The translations under genes and the position numbers were made by a program. The notes under the pieces were generated by a model. The model was not told where the DNA came from. It did not search any database and saw only the letters and a list, made by a program, of their open reading frames with translations. This document shows positions 1-6,562 of a DNA stretch of 7,869 nucleotides, piece after piece. Source of the DNA: Acholeplasmatales bacterium (GTDB lineage Bacteria; Bacillota_I; Bacilli_A; Acholeplasmatales; Anaeroplasmataceae); contig JAILGR010000229.1 of the NCBI GenBank assembly GCA_024696565.1, forward strand, positions 1 to 7,869, in the 5' to 3' direction. How positions within the stretch are numbered: the first letter of the stretch is position 1; every line of letters begins with the position of its first letter.

Positions 1-68
1 ATTATATCATAATATTTTGTATTCAAAAAGATATTATTAAAATCTTTATAGAATAAAAATATAAAATA

Positions 69-77
69 TGCTACAAT
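69..77 (+). promoter_or_regulatory. Possible extended -10 promoter of rarA
   Basis: TGC followed by TACAAT (72-77, five of six matches to TATAAT) forms an extended -10 element. No good -35 lies 16-18 bases upstream. Transcription from about position 84 would leave a leader of only about 14 bases, starting almost at the Shine-Dalgarno sequence AGGAG at 85-89. The surrounding 68 bases are so AT-rich that chance matches are likely, and an upstream promoter outside the window is equally possible. Confidence 0.35.
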
Positions 78-97
78 TTCACTTAGGAGATGATACT

Positions 98-1327
98 ATG
101 AAGCCACTTGCATATAGAATAAGACCTAAAAGTTTTGATGATATCGTTGGTCAAGACCATTTAGTAGGAAAAAAAGGGGTAATAACTAAAATGTTAGAAA
201 ATAAAACATTATTTTCTATGATTTTATATGGTCCTGCTGGATGTGGTAAAACATCTATAGCTTCAATAATTGAATCATATTATCCTATGTCTTCATTTTC
301 ATTTAACGCATCTGTTGACTCTAAGGCAAAATTAAAAGAAATTGCTGAATCTACAAAATTCTATGAAAATACTGTTTGTATAATTGATGAAATTCATAGA
401 ATGAAAAAGGATGTTCAAGATTTTCTTCTACCATATTTAGAAAATGGTTCTTTAATACTAGTAGGTCTTACAACAGAAAATCCATATAGAAGTATTAATC
501 CTGCCATTCGTAGTAGATGTCATATTTATAGAATGAATGAGATTAACAAAAAAGATATCATTTTATTATTAGAAAAGACTATAAAAGATGAAAAATTAAA
601 AGAAATGTCTCCTTCTATTTTAGAATATATAGCTAAAGCTTCTAGCTGTGAAATTAGAAGTGCACTTAATATGCTAGAGATTGCAAATATGCTAGATAAA
701 GAAGATTTATCTTTAGATAATGTAAAAGAATTAATCGGAAAAAAAGCCTTCCAAATTGATGAAGAAGGCGAATATTATTATGATGTTACATCAGCAATGA
801 TTAAATCTATTAGAGGTTCAGATCCTAATGCTGCACTACATTATCTTGCAAGATTATTACAAACTGAAGATTTAGAATTTATTACAAGAAGATTACTATG
901 CCTAACATATGAAGATATAGGGTTTGGTAATCCAAATATTGGTCCTAGAGTATACGCTGCTTGTCAAGCTGCCCTATCACTAGGATTACCTGAAGCAAGA
1001 TTACCACTTGGCTATATAGTAGTAGATTTAGCTACTAGTCCAAAATCTAATTCTACTTATCTTGCGATAAATGAAGCTATTGCTGATTTAGATGATTTAA
1101 CTTCAATGAAAATACCACCCCATATTCTAAATAAAGAATTAAAAAGTGGCAAATATGAATATAAATATCCTCATGATTATGAAAATGATTATTGTCATCA
1201 ACAATATTTACCTGATGTATTAAAAGATAAAATATATTATAGACCTAAAGATACAAGTTCATATGAAAGAGCTATTAAAGAATATTTAGATTTCTTAAAT
1301 AAATTAGAAGATAAAAAACGAGATTAA
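98..1327 (+). CDS. rarA: RarA/MgsA-type AAA+ ATPase, replication-associated recombination protein
   Basis: This is a 409-residue clamp-loader-like AAA+ ATPase of the RarA (MgsA, YrvN; eukaryotic WRNIP1) family, which acts at stalled replication forks and single-strand gaps. The Walker A motif GPAGCGKT is at residues 45-52, Walker B CIIDEIH at 94-100, sensor 1 TTEN at 125-128, and the Arg-finger region PAIRSRC at 135-141. The C-terminal tetramerisation domain is typical, with YEDIGFGNP, DLATSPKSN and an end resembling QQYLP-D-L-YYRP. Length matches the family. I chose ATG 98 because AGGAG (85-89) sits 8 bases upstream and MKPLAYRIRPKSFDDIVGQ is the family's usual N-terminus; an in-frame ATG at 68 would add ten unsupported residues. 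The gene stands alone and its stop lies inside a terminator shared with the convergent RNase J gene. Family assignment is very secure; the in vivo role is inferred from homologues. Confidence 0.95.
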   Translation: MKPLAYRIRPKSFDDIVGQDHLVGKKGVITKMLENKTLFSMILYGPAGCGKTSIASIIESYYPMSSFSFNASVDSKAKLKEIAESTKFYENTVCIIDEIHRMKKDVQDFLLPYLENGSLILVGLTTENPYRSINPAIRSRCHIYRMNEINKKDIILLLEKTIKDEKLKEMSPSILEYIAKASSCEIRSALNMLEIANMLDKEDLSLDNVKELIGKKAFQIDEEGEYYYDVTSAMIKSIRGSDPNAALHYLARLLQTEDLEFITRRLLCLTYEDIGFGNPNIGPRVYAACQAALSLGLPEARLPLGYIVVDLATSPKSNSTYLAINEAIADLDDLTSMKIPPHILNKELKSGKYEYKYPHDYENDYCHQQYLPDVLKDKIYYRPKDTSSYERAIKEYLDFLNKLEDKKRD

Positions 1328-1345
1328 GCTGTAATCTCGTTTTTT
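1313..1345. terminator. Bidirectional terminator shared by rarA and the RNase J gene
   Basis: A perfect 9-bp stem, ACGAGATTA (1318-1326) with TAATCTCGT (1332-1340), encloses the loop AGCTG. It is flanked by five A's on the left (1313-1317) and T's on the right (1341-1346), so the transcript of either strand ends in a hairpin plus U-tract. Both stop codons, TAA at 1325-1327 (+) and its minus-strand counterpart at 1324-1326, lie at the stem-loop boundary, so the last codons of rarA and of the RNase J gene form the stem. Confidence 0.88.
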
Positions 1346-3069
1346 TCATATCCTAAATCTTGTGTATCTAAGGCTTTATTAACTGAATCTAAATCAGTTG
1401 AAATCAATACTGGAATAATAATTGGACTTCTCTTAGCTTCTTTATAGATATAATGAGAAATCTCATTTTTTAAACCAATTTTATATTCACTCCAGTTAAT
1501 GAATCTACCACATAAGAATTTTTCTGATGTTAAATAGAATATTTCCTTTATTTTAGAAATTAAAGATTCATTATCCTTAGTTGAAGTAAATCCTTTAGTT
1601 ACTACTTCTGGTCCTAAAAGAATAGTTTTAGTTCTTGGATTAATGTTTGCGGTAATTAATATTACACCATCTTGAGCTAAAAGCTCTCTATCTCTCATTA
1701 CAACATCGCCAACATCTTTAAATGCCTTACCATCAATTAAAACCTCTGATGCAGGTACATCACCTGTAATACCAATATATTTACCACCATCAAATGATAA
1801 AATATCACCATTATCTGGGATTAATATTTGTTCATCTGTATAACCAATACATTCAGCTACTATTCTTAAGGCATATTGATGTCTATATTCACCAATTACT
1901 GGAATAATATATTTAGGTTCTAAGATATTAATCATTTCTTTGATTTCTTCTCTATTAGCATTTATTTGTGGTAATAAGCTTGATGAAAATTCAATAACCT
2001 TACTTGTCGTATGATAAATAATGTCTAATGTCTTAGCAGCCATTTTTTCAGTACCAATAGTAGGTGGAGTTAATACCAATACAGTATCTTTTTTAGTTAA
2101 ATGAATTAATCTATCTACACCTCTAGCCATTCTTTGTAGCATAAAGAATGGTTCATGTCTAGCACCTGTAACTAATACTACTAAATCCTTATCTTCATTA
2201 GTAACTGTGCCTTTTTCATCAATAAATCTAAGGTTAGCAAAGTTCTCTTCAGGAATATTCAAATATCCCATATTAATAGCTTCCATAACCATTTTTTGCG
2301 TTTTTCTACCAATTACTGCAATCTTTCTTTTATAATGAATCGCAATGTCACAAATTTGTTGAATACGTAAAATATCTGATGAATATAAAGAGAATATTAA
2401 TCTATCAGAGCTTTGAGAAAATATATTTTTAATTCTTGTTTTAAACTCTAAAATTGTTCCTCTAGATTGTTCATTATTAGCACCTAAAGATTCAGTTAAT
2501 AATGCAAGTACACCTTCTTTAGCAAATACAGCCAAAGATCTAAACATATGGGCATAATCTATCTTTGAATTTTGATCAAAGTTATAATTACTTGTATATA
2601 TAATATAACCATCCTCTGCTTTTATAGCTACACCTAAGCTTTCAGGAAGATTATGAGATACCTCAAAGAATCTAACTACAATCTCTCCAAACTTTAGTGC
2701 TGTCTTTGGAGTTACTACTTCTAACTTAACACTAGAATAATCTGACTCAGAATCATCTAAGACATCCTTTAGTACGGCTAAAGTATACTTTGAACCATAT
2801 ATTCTTAAATCAGGTTTCTCTTTTAATAAATGAGACACTCCACCTATATGATCCATATGAGCATGGGATAAGAATAATCCTTGAATACGATCCTTATTCT
2901 CTTGTAGGTATGTTAAATCATTAACAATTACATCTACACCATAAGAATCTTGAGTAGGATATTTTGTACCGCAATCTAAAATAAAAATCATATCATTGAC
3001 TTCAACGACATATAGATTCTTTCCATCTTCTTGTACTCCGCCTAAAGCAATAAAATTAATTTTACTCAT
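1324..3069 (-). CDS. rnj: RNase J paralogue (MBL/beta-CASP) with a degenerate active site
   Basis: This 581-residue protein has the full RNase J layout: metallo-beta-lactamase core, inserted beta-CASP domain (about 210-350), return to the MBL fold, and the C-terminal domain (about 440-560, LIDGKAFKDVGDVVMRDR and LLGPEVVTKGF). RNase J enzymes are 5'-to-3' exo- and endoribonucleases in mRNA decay and rRNA maturation. HxHxDH is intact (H69, H71, D73, H74), as is the motif III histidine (H139 in VSHNLPESLG). By motif alignment, however, the bridging Asp (D164 of B. subtilis J1, usual TGDFKFD) is N161 in TSNYNFD. The SGHAS phosphate/metal motif is QINAN (368-372), and the last metal ligand (usual PVHGEYR, H390 in J1) is I392 in PVIGEYR. 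TGSQGEP is also changed to TGARHEP (301-307). It may therefore be an RNase J2-like, weakly active or inactive partner of a catalytic J1 encoded elsewhere. It is monocistronic with its own promoter. Family assignment is secure; loss of activity is inference. Confidence 0.93.
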   Translation of the reverse strand: MSKINFIALGGVQEDGKNLYVVEVNDMIFILDCGTKYPTQDSYGVDVIVNDLTYLQENKDRIQGLFLSHAHMDHIGGVSHLLKEKPDLRIYGSKYTLAVLKDVLDDSESDYSSVKLEVVTPKTALKFGEIVVRFFEVSHNLPESLGVAIKAEDGYIIYTSNYNFDQNSKIDYAHMFRSLAVFAKEGVLALLTESLGANNEQSRGTILEFKTRIKNIFSQSSDRLIFSLYSSDILRIQQICDIAIHYKRKIAVIGRKTQKMVMEAINMGYLNIPEENFANLRFIDEKGTVTNEDKDLVVLVTGARHEPFFMLQRMARGVDRLIHLTKKDTVLVLTPPTIGTEKMAAKTLDIIYHTTSKVIEFSSSLLPQINANREEIKEMINILEPKYIIPVIGEYRHQYALRIVAECIGYTDEQILIPDNGDILSFDGGKYIGITGDVPASEVLIDGKAFKDVGDVVMRDRELLAQDGVILITANINPRTKTILLGPEVVTKGFTSTKDNESLISKIKEIFYLTSEKFLCGRFINWSEYKIGLKNEISHYIYKEAKRSPIIIPVLISTDLDSVNKALDTQDLGYEKNEITA

Positions 3070-3084
3070 AAATACAATAAGAAA

Positions 3085-3092
3085 CTCCTTTC
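3085..3092 (-). promoter_or_regulatory. Distant Shine-Dalgarno of the RNase J gene
   Basis: GAAAGGAG on the minus strand is the only ribosome binding site upstream of ATG 3069. Fifteen bases separate them, against about 5-9 usually and 4-8 for the other genes in this window. The only better-spaced in-frame codon is ATT at 3076-3078, six bases from the SD, which would be a rare infC-like start. I keep ATG because MSKINFIALGG aligns with the usual RNase J N-terminus. Confidence 0.6.
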
Positions 3093-3122
3093 TTTAATTT
3101 TGAATCGATTATCATTAGTATA

Positions 3123-3151
3123 ATTATACAATGAATTTATGAATTTAACAA
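3123..3151 (-). promoter_or_regulatory. Sigma-A promoter of the RNase J gene
   Basis: The minus strand carries TTGTTA (3146-3151, four of six matches to TTGACA), a 17-base spacer, and a perfect TATAAT (3123-3128). Transcription from about 3116 gives a leader of about 47 bases. The promoter lies just after the terminator of the upstream CBM20-like gene, so the RNase J gene is its own transcription unit. Confidence 0.68.
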
Positions 3152-3157
3152 TAGCTA

Positions 3158-3186
3158 GCAAAACAAAAGGCACCAACAAAGTGCCT
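3158..3186 (-). terminator. Rho-independent terminator of the CBM20-like gene
   Basis: On the minus strand AGGCAC and GTGCCT (3168-3186 in all) form a 6-bp GC-rich stem around a 7-base loop, followed by TTTTGTTTTG. It begins 13 bases after the stop codon at 3200 and separates this gene from the RNase J promoter. Confidence 0.82.
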
Positions 3187-3199
3187 CTCATTTAAAAGA

Positions 3200-3538
3200 T
3201 TACTTACCGAAATTAGAAACTCCAACTTCTACCACTAAACCCTTAGTTGCAGTGAATGCGTGATTAGCTAAATCTTCTCCCCACATACCTTTTTCTACTG
3301 CTTCCCAATCCTTAGCTGATAGAACCTTGAATTCTACTGTTGAATTAGCATCGAACTTCTTAGCAACTTCGAACTTTCCAGCCTCAGTAGCCTTTAATGC
3401 AACTGCATTCTTAGCATCCCATGCTCCTAGGTTAGCTGTATTACCTACAACATAAACCTTTTCAACATTTGCAGCAACCTTAATAGTAACTGTTACTTGT
3501 GCAGTAGCAGCCTTTGTTGTTGTTGTTTTTGTAGCCAT
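3200..3538 (-). CDS. Stand-alone CBM20-like starch/glycogen-binding domain protein
   Basis: This is a 112-residue protein made almost entirely of one beta-sandwich domain. Residues 27-48 carry the CBM20 signature vyvvGn-LGaWd--nAv-L (VYVVGNTANLGAWD), with EFKVL at 69-73 matching the usual central strand, and aromatic W40, W78 and W86 as candidate sugar-stacking residues. CBM20 modules normally sit inside secreted amylases. Here there is no catalytic domain, signal peptide, membrane segment or sortase motif, so it is probably cytoplasmic. The first dozen residues are a Thr/Ala/Lys linker-like tail encoded by ACA repeats. I chose ATG 3538 because AGGAGGG (3546-3552) lies 7 bases away; TTG 3544 is only one base from it. 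Codon use is unlike its neighbours: 12 of 14 Lys are AAG and all 5 Phe are TTC, a sign of high expression. A glycogen or maltodextrin role is inferred; CBM48 is an alternative. Confidence 0.75.
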   Translation of the reverse strand: MATKTTTTKAATAQVTVTIKVAANVEKVYVVGNTANLGAWDAKNAVALKATEAGKFEVAKKFDANSTVEFKVLSAKDWEAVEKGMWGEDLANHAFTATKGLVVEVGVSNFGK

Positions 3539-3588
3539 GTGCAATCCCTCCTACTTAAAAGTATAAACATATTTGACTGTTATTAAAG

Positions 3589-3617
3589 ATAGTAAACGTT
3601 TTACATTTTTACGACAA
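3589..3617 (-). promoter_or_regulatory. Probable promoter of the CBM20-like gene
   Basis: On the minus strand TTGTCG (3612-3617, four of six) and TACTAT (3589-3594) are separated by exactly 17 bases. The same TACTAT -10 follows a perfect TTGACA upstream of the gene at 6801. Transcription from about 3582 gives a leader of about 45 bases. A second candidate -10, TATACT at 3560-3565, lacks a -35 and would start the transcript at the ribosome binding site, so I prefer the upstream one. Confidence 0.5.
3592..3604 (-). promoter_or_regulatory. LacI-family-like pseudo-palindrome over the CBM20-like gene's -10
   Basis: GTAAA-ACG-TTTAC (read on the minus strand) has perfect 5-bp arms and a central CG, typical of LacI/CcpA-family operators. 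It overlaps the -10 at 3589-3594 and the end of the spacer, a position expected to repress. It fits the strict cre consensus only partly, so a MalR-like maltose regulator is as plausible as CcpA. Confidence 0.4.
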
Positions 3618-3628
3618 AACGCTTACAA
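3614..3628 (-). promoter_or_regulatory. Possible cre (CcpA) site over the CBM20-like gene's -35
   Basis: TTGTAAGCGTTTTGT on the minus strand matches the relaxed cre consensus WTGNAANCGNWNNCW at all but one defined position. It overlaps the -35 at 3612-3617. Its CG centre lies 23 bp, about two helical turns, from that of the other pseudo-palindrome, so two dimers could bind one face. Catabolite control of a starch-binding protein makes sense, but this is pattern matching only. Confidence 0.42.
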
Positions 3629-3674
3629 TATAAAAATGCTTTTTAAATCCTTACTTTTTTTACTTTTTTAGGTA

Positions 3675-3695
3675 TGTTATAATTGTTTTGGTGAT
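3675..3695 (+). promoter_or_regulatory. Extended -10 promoter and ribosome binding site of recU
   Basis: TGT followed by a perfect TATAAT (3678-3683) is a full extended -10; only a T-run occupies the -35 position. Transcription from about 3690 gives a leader of about 10 bases. The only ribosome binding sequence is GGTGAT (3690-3695), which would pair with AUCACC of the 16S tail rather than CCUCC, four bases before ATG 3700. This is a very short leader with a non-standard SD register. Confidence 0.55.
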
Positions 3696-3699
3696 ATAA

Positions 3700-4278
3700 A
3701 TGGCGCTTAATTTTCCTACAAAAAAAAGAACAATACAACAAAAAATAGTCAATAAAGCCAACTTAGGTATGGATTTAGAGGCAATGATTAATGAATCTAA
3801 CGAATATTATTTAGGAAATGATATTGCAGTAATTCATAAAAAACCTACTCCTATCCAAATTGTAAAAGTAGATTATCCTATGCGTAGTAAGGCTGTTATT
3901 ACAGAAGCTTATTATAAAACACCTTCTACCACTGATTATAATGGTATATATAAAGGAAAATATATTGATTTTGAAGCAAAAGAAAATCATAATAAAACAT
4001 CATTTCCTTTAGCAAATATCCATCCTCATCAAATGGAGCATTTAAAAAATATAATTAAACATGGTGGTATTGGCTTTTTAATTGTTGCTTGGAATACATA
4101 TAACGAGTATTATCTATTACCTTTTGAAGTTGCATATGAATACTGGGAAGGGGCTAACGATGGAGAAAGAAAATCTATTCCTTATCAAACATTTAAAGAA
4201 AAAGCCTTTCCTATTAAGGAAGGCTATATTCCGAGATTAAATTATTTAAAAACAGTTGATGAAGTATTCTTTAAGTAG
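3700..4278 (+). CDS. recU: RecU Holliday junction resolvase
   Basis: RecU resolves Holliday junctions during homologous recombination and chromosome segregation in Firmicutes, replacing RuvC. The 192-residue product carries the family core: IAVIHKKPTPIQIVKVDYP (42-60), EAYYKTPSTTDYNG (69-82) and YIDFEAKENHNKTSFPL (88-104). The catalytic residues by alignment with the B. subtilis enzyme are D79, E92 and K94, all present. HPHQMEHL (108-115) and GYIPRLNYL (175-183) are also typical. The N-terminal NRGM box of homologues reads NLGM (21-24), an Arg-to-Leu change at a usually conserved position. The N-terminal tail is shorter than in B. subtilis (206 residues). In B. subtilis recU is operonic with ponA; no penicillin-binding protein gene is present here. 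It is transcribed alone and ends in a terminator hairpin containing its last codons. Confidence 0.96.
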   Translation: MALNFPTKKRTIQQKIVNKANLGMDLEAMINESNEYYLGNDIAVIHKKPTPIQIVKVDYPMRSKAVITEAYYKTPSTTDYNGIYKGKYIDFEAKENHNKTSFPLANIHPHQMEHLKNIIKHGGIGFLIVAWNTYNEYYLLPFEVAYEYWEGANDGERKSIPYQTFKEKAFPIKEGYIPRLNYLKTVDEVFFK

Positions 4279-4288
4279 AATACTTTTT
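4262..4288 (+). terminator. Rho-independent terminator of recU
   Basis: AAGTATTC (4262-4269) and GAATACTT (4278-4285) form a perfect 8-bp stem around an 8-base loop that contains most of the stop codon TAG (4276-4278). A T-run (4284-4288) follows. Read on the minus strand the hairpin is not followed by a U-tract, so it is not an obvious terminator for the convergent mgtE operon, for which I see no clear terminator. Confidence 0.8.
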
Positions 4289-5048
4289 ATTTTACGTTAA
4301 ATGTAATATCTTGACCAAAGGTCTTAACATAATCTTTGTGAATCTTTTTATTATCAGCAATTACTTTACTTAAATTAGCTTTTAATTCACCTTCTTCATA
4401 AGCTTCAGACATTTCATCAGTAAATACATCCTTTTTAATAAATGGATATACTGTTTGTTTCTTTTGGAAATCCTGACCAATTCGCTTACGAATATCATAA
4501 TAATATTCAGAAATCTTAGTATACATATCTTCTGGATATTCTATATCTTGGAATTTAGGCATTGCTTCTGCATATGCTTTCTTAAATCCTTCGTAATTAT
4601 TTTCGTAATAATATACTTTTAATTTTTCATAAATATCTTGTTCTTCTTTAGGTGCTAAAGCATGAACTACAGGGTGATGTAATTTAATAAATTCTACATA
4701 TTCTTTTTCAAATTCTGCTGTAACTTCAGGAGCAACTTTTTTATTATAATCATTAACTTTAACAGCAATACGATGCTTAGTATCCGCGTTAGCTAATTCT
4801 TGTTTATAACCAGCTTCAAAATCAGATAAGATTTTAGGTAAAACAGAATCTTGTCCTTCATTATGAGCTTGAATACTTCTCGCCATAAGTCCATTTTCAA
4901 CCTCGTAATAACGAACCTTTTGTAATAGATCAAAGAAGCGAGCATTATATTTATAATCTAGTAAAATATTATCTTTAATAAACTTCTCATAATTATAAAT
5001 AATTAATGCAAATTCATTTTTTAATTCTTCAAATTCTTGTTTATTCAT
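4287..5048 (-). CDS. Uncharacterised helical protein in the mgtE operon
   Basis: I do not recognise this 253-residue protein. It has no signal peptide, no membrane segment and no cysteine, and is rich in Glu, Lys and Tyr with almost continuous predicted alpha-helix, suggesting a soluble helical-bundle or coiled-coil protein. The segment 122-160 (KLHHPVV, then an acidic turn, a Tyr-rich helix and a second helix) loosely recalls the LHPD-plus-helix pattern of some Clostridia DnaJ-like proteins, but this is weak and no HPD is present. It starts 8 bases after the mgtE stop. Its SD AGGAGG (5053-5058) includes bases of the mgtE TAG, and the spacer to ATG 5048 is 4 bases, so translation is probably coupled to MgtE. 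That makes co-expression likely; a functional link to magnesium transport is only a guess. It ends 8 bases from the convergent recU. Confidence 0.85.
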   Translation of the reverse strand: MNKQEFEELKNEFALIIYNYEKFIKDNILLDYKYNARFFDLLQKVRYYEVENGLMARSIQAHNEGQDSVLPKILSDFEAGYKQELANADTKHRIAVKVNDYNKKVAPEVTAEFEKEYVEFIKLHHPVVHALAPKEEQDIYEKLKVYYYENNYEGFKKAYAEAMPKFQDIEYPEDMYTKISEYYYDIRKRIGQDFQKKQTVYPFIKKDVFTDEMSEAYEEGELKANLSKVIADNKKIHKDYVKTFGQDITFNVK

Positions 5049-5056
5049 AAATCCTC

Positions 5057-6460
5057 CTATGCTACGCCTAATACTGTAAAGAATAAAAAGGCCGCTAATC
5101 CATAATAAATTAATAAAGCTGTAACATCATTTATTGTTGTAATAAATGGCCCTGAAGCAACTGCTGGGTCAATCTTCATTTTGTAAAAGATAATTGGAAT
5201 AATAGAACCAACTAATGAAGATACAGTCATAGCTACTAACAATGCTATACCAACAATACTAGATGCAGAAATGGCTTGAACTACATTATATTCATCACCA
5301 TTAACGACACCTTTTTTGAAAATAAATAAATATAACATTACAAAGCCAAATGAAATTGTGGCTAAAATAACACCATTTAATACACCTGTTAAGAATTCCT
5401 TCAAAATAGTTCTGGCAATCTTTTTACCAGTAACATCATTTGTTGAAATCATACGAATAGTTACTGATAGTGATTGTGTACCTGCATTACCAGCCATATC
5501 TAGTACTAAAGTTTGGAAGAATGCAATAATCGCAAGTACTGCAACTACATTTTCAAAATTCGCCATAGTAAAAGATATTAACAAGTCTAGGACTAATAAG
5601 ACTGCTAACCAAGGGATACGTTTTTTAACTGACTTAAATGGAGATTCATCCAAATCTTCTTCTTCAGTTAAACCACCGAGTTTAGCATAATCTTCACCCA
5701 TCTCTTCGTCCATTGCTTCTTGAACGTCATCATGGGTAATAGCACCAATTAATCTATCTTGATCATCCAAAATCGGATATGAAGGTAAGGCATATTCTCT
5801 CATTTCTGCCAAACAATCCTCTACTTTATCAGTAGCATGGAATGATGGATAGTTTTGTTTTACTATTGTGCCTAAATCAATACCTTCTCTTGCAATAATC
5901 AAATCACGAAGTTCAATAACTCCAACTAACTTATCTTGAACATCAACGACATAAATATTTGAAACATTATCATTTTCAGCAGCTTCAGCTACAACACGTT
6001 TCATTGCTGTTTTAACTGAGTTAGTAACCAAAATTGAAATATAGTTATTGGTCATTTTTGAACCAATTTCATCATCATCATATTTTAAGATGTCTTGGAT
6101 ATCTTCTTTAGCTTCAGGATCCATTAAATTAACGATTTCTTTTCTGTCGTCTTCATCTAGTTCCTCTAAGACATCAATCGCATCATCGGCATCCATTTTT
6201 TCGATGACATCAGCAGCTTCTTCTGGTTCCATTGATGAGATTTGTTCAGAAATATCTTCTGAATATAATAATACATCACCGAATACTTCGTCACCTAATA
6301 TTCTATGTAACTCATCTCTTTGGTTATCATCAAGATCATCTAACATATCTGCGATATCATTTTCATGATATTGCATTAACTCATTTTTCTTGTCTTCATC
6401 AGATAAGGATGTGGACATTAATATTTGTTTTAATTGTTCTACATATTCTTTATCAACCAT
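5057..6460 (-). CDS. mgtE: MgtE magnesium channel/transporter
   Basis: MgtE is a homodimeric inner-membrane Mg2+ channel gated by cytoplasmic Mg2+ binding. The 467-residue product has all its parts. An acidic N-domain (about 20-130) is exceptionally rich in Asp and Glu. Two CBS domains follow (about 137-193 and 200-255), then the plug helix (about 256-281) and five membrane helices (roughly 284-300, 304-321, 354-381, 398-425, 438-463). The pore signature MAGNAGTQS is at 322-330. TTIND (441-445) carries the conserved pore Asp, D445 here, D432 in the Thermus thermophilus protein as I align it. The start is ATG 6460 with AAGGAGG (6469-6475) 8 bases upstream. It is the first gene of a two-gene operon. 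No room exists upstream for an M-box leader, so control is probably at the protein (gating) level. Assignment is very secure. Confidence 0.97.
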   Translation of the reverse strand: MVDKEYVEQLKQILMSTSLSDEDKKNELMQYHENDIADMLDDLDDNQRDELHRILGDEVFGDVLLYSEDISEQISSMEPEEAADVIEKMDADDAIDVLEELDEDDRKEIVNLMDPEAKEDIQDILKYDDDEIGSKMTNNYISILVTNSVKTAMKRVVAEAAENDNVSNIYVVDVQDKLVGVIELRDLIIAREGIDLGTIVKQNYPSFHATDKVEDCLAEMREYALPSYPILDDQDRLIGAITHDDVQEAMDEEMGEDYAKLGGLTEEEDLDESPFKSVKKRIPWLAVLLVLDLLISFTMANFENVVAVLAIIAFFQTLVLDMAGNAGTQSLSVTIRMISTNDVTGKKIARTILKEFLTGVLNGVILATISFGFVMLYLFIFKKGVVNGDEYNVVQAISASSIVGIALLVAMTVSSLVGSIIPIIFYKMKIDPAVASGPFITTINDVTALLIYYGLAAFLFFTVLGVA

Positions 6461-6488
6461 GTTTCCATCCTCCTTTTCACTCTATGAT

Positions 6489-6497
6489 ATTTTATCA
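6489..6497 (-). promoter_or_regulatory. Probable extended -10 promoter of the mgtE operon
   Basis: On the minus strand TGA plus TAAAAT (6489-6494, five of six) forms an extended -10; the -35 position is an uninformative AT stretch. A start near 6482 would leave a leader of about 22 bases, most of it the ribosome binding site. The interval to the divergent tRNA promoter (about 65 bases) is almost pure A/T. Confidence 0.45.
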
Positions 6498-6562
6498 CAA
6501 TTTATATATATAAATAAAGAGAAAACAAGAAAAAAATATTTTGAAATTAATTTAAAAATATC

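Noticed and set aside
27..47. Inverted repeat AAAGAT...ATCTTT upstream of rarA
   Set aside because: Six AT-rich base pairs with a 9-base loop and no adjacent U-tract are expected by chance in such sequence.
68..97. Upstream ATG extending rarA by ten residues
   Set aside because: It has no Shine-Dalgarno, the extra residues match nothing in the family, and AGGAG is correctly placed for ATG 98.
3539..3544. TTG start for the CBM20-like gene
   Set aside because: Only one base separates it from AGGAGGG, whereas ATG 3538 has the ideal 7-base spacing.
3651..3668. Tandem TTACTTTTT repeat, two copies
   Set aside because: It is a simple T-rich stretch in the recU promoter region; two short copies do not justify a repeat call.
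5316..5690. Plus-strand reading frame of 124 codons
   Set aside because: It lies wholly opposite the membrane and CBS part of mgtE and is a shadow of that gene; no SD and no protein-like pattern.
6048..6513. Two Ser- or His-rich plus-strand reading frames
   Set aside because: They are the complement of the Asp/Glu-rich N-domain of mgtE; the poly-Ser results from reading GAT/GAA codons backwards.
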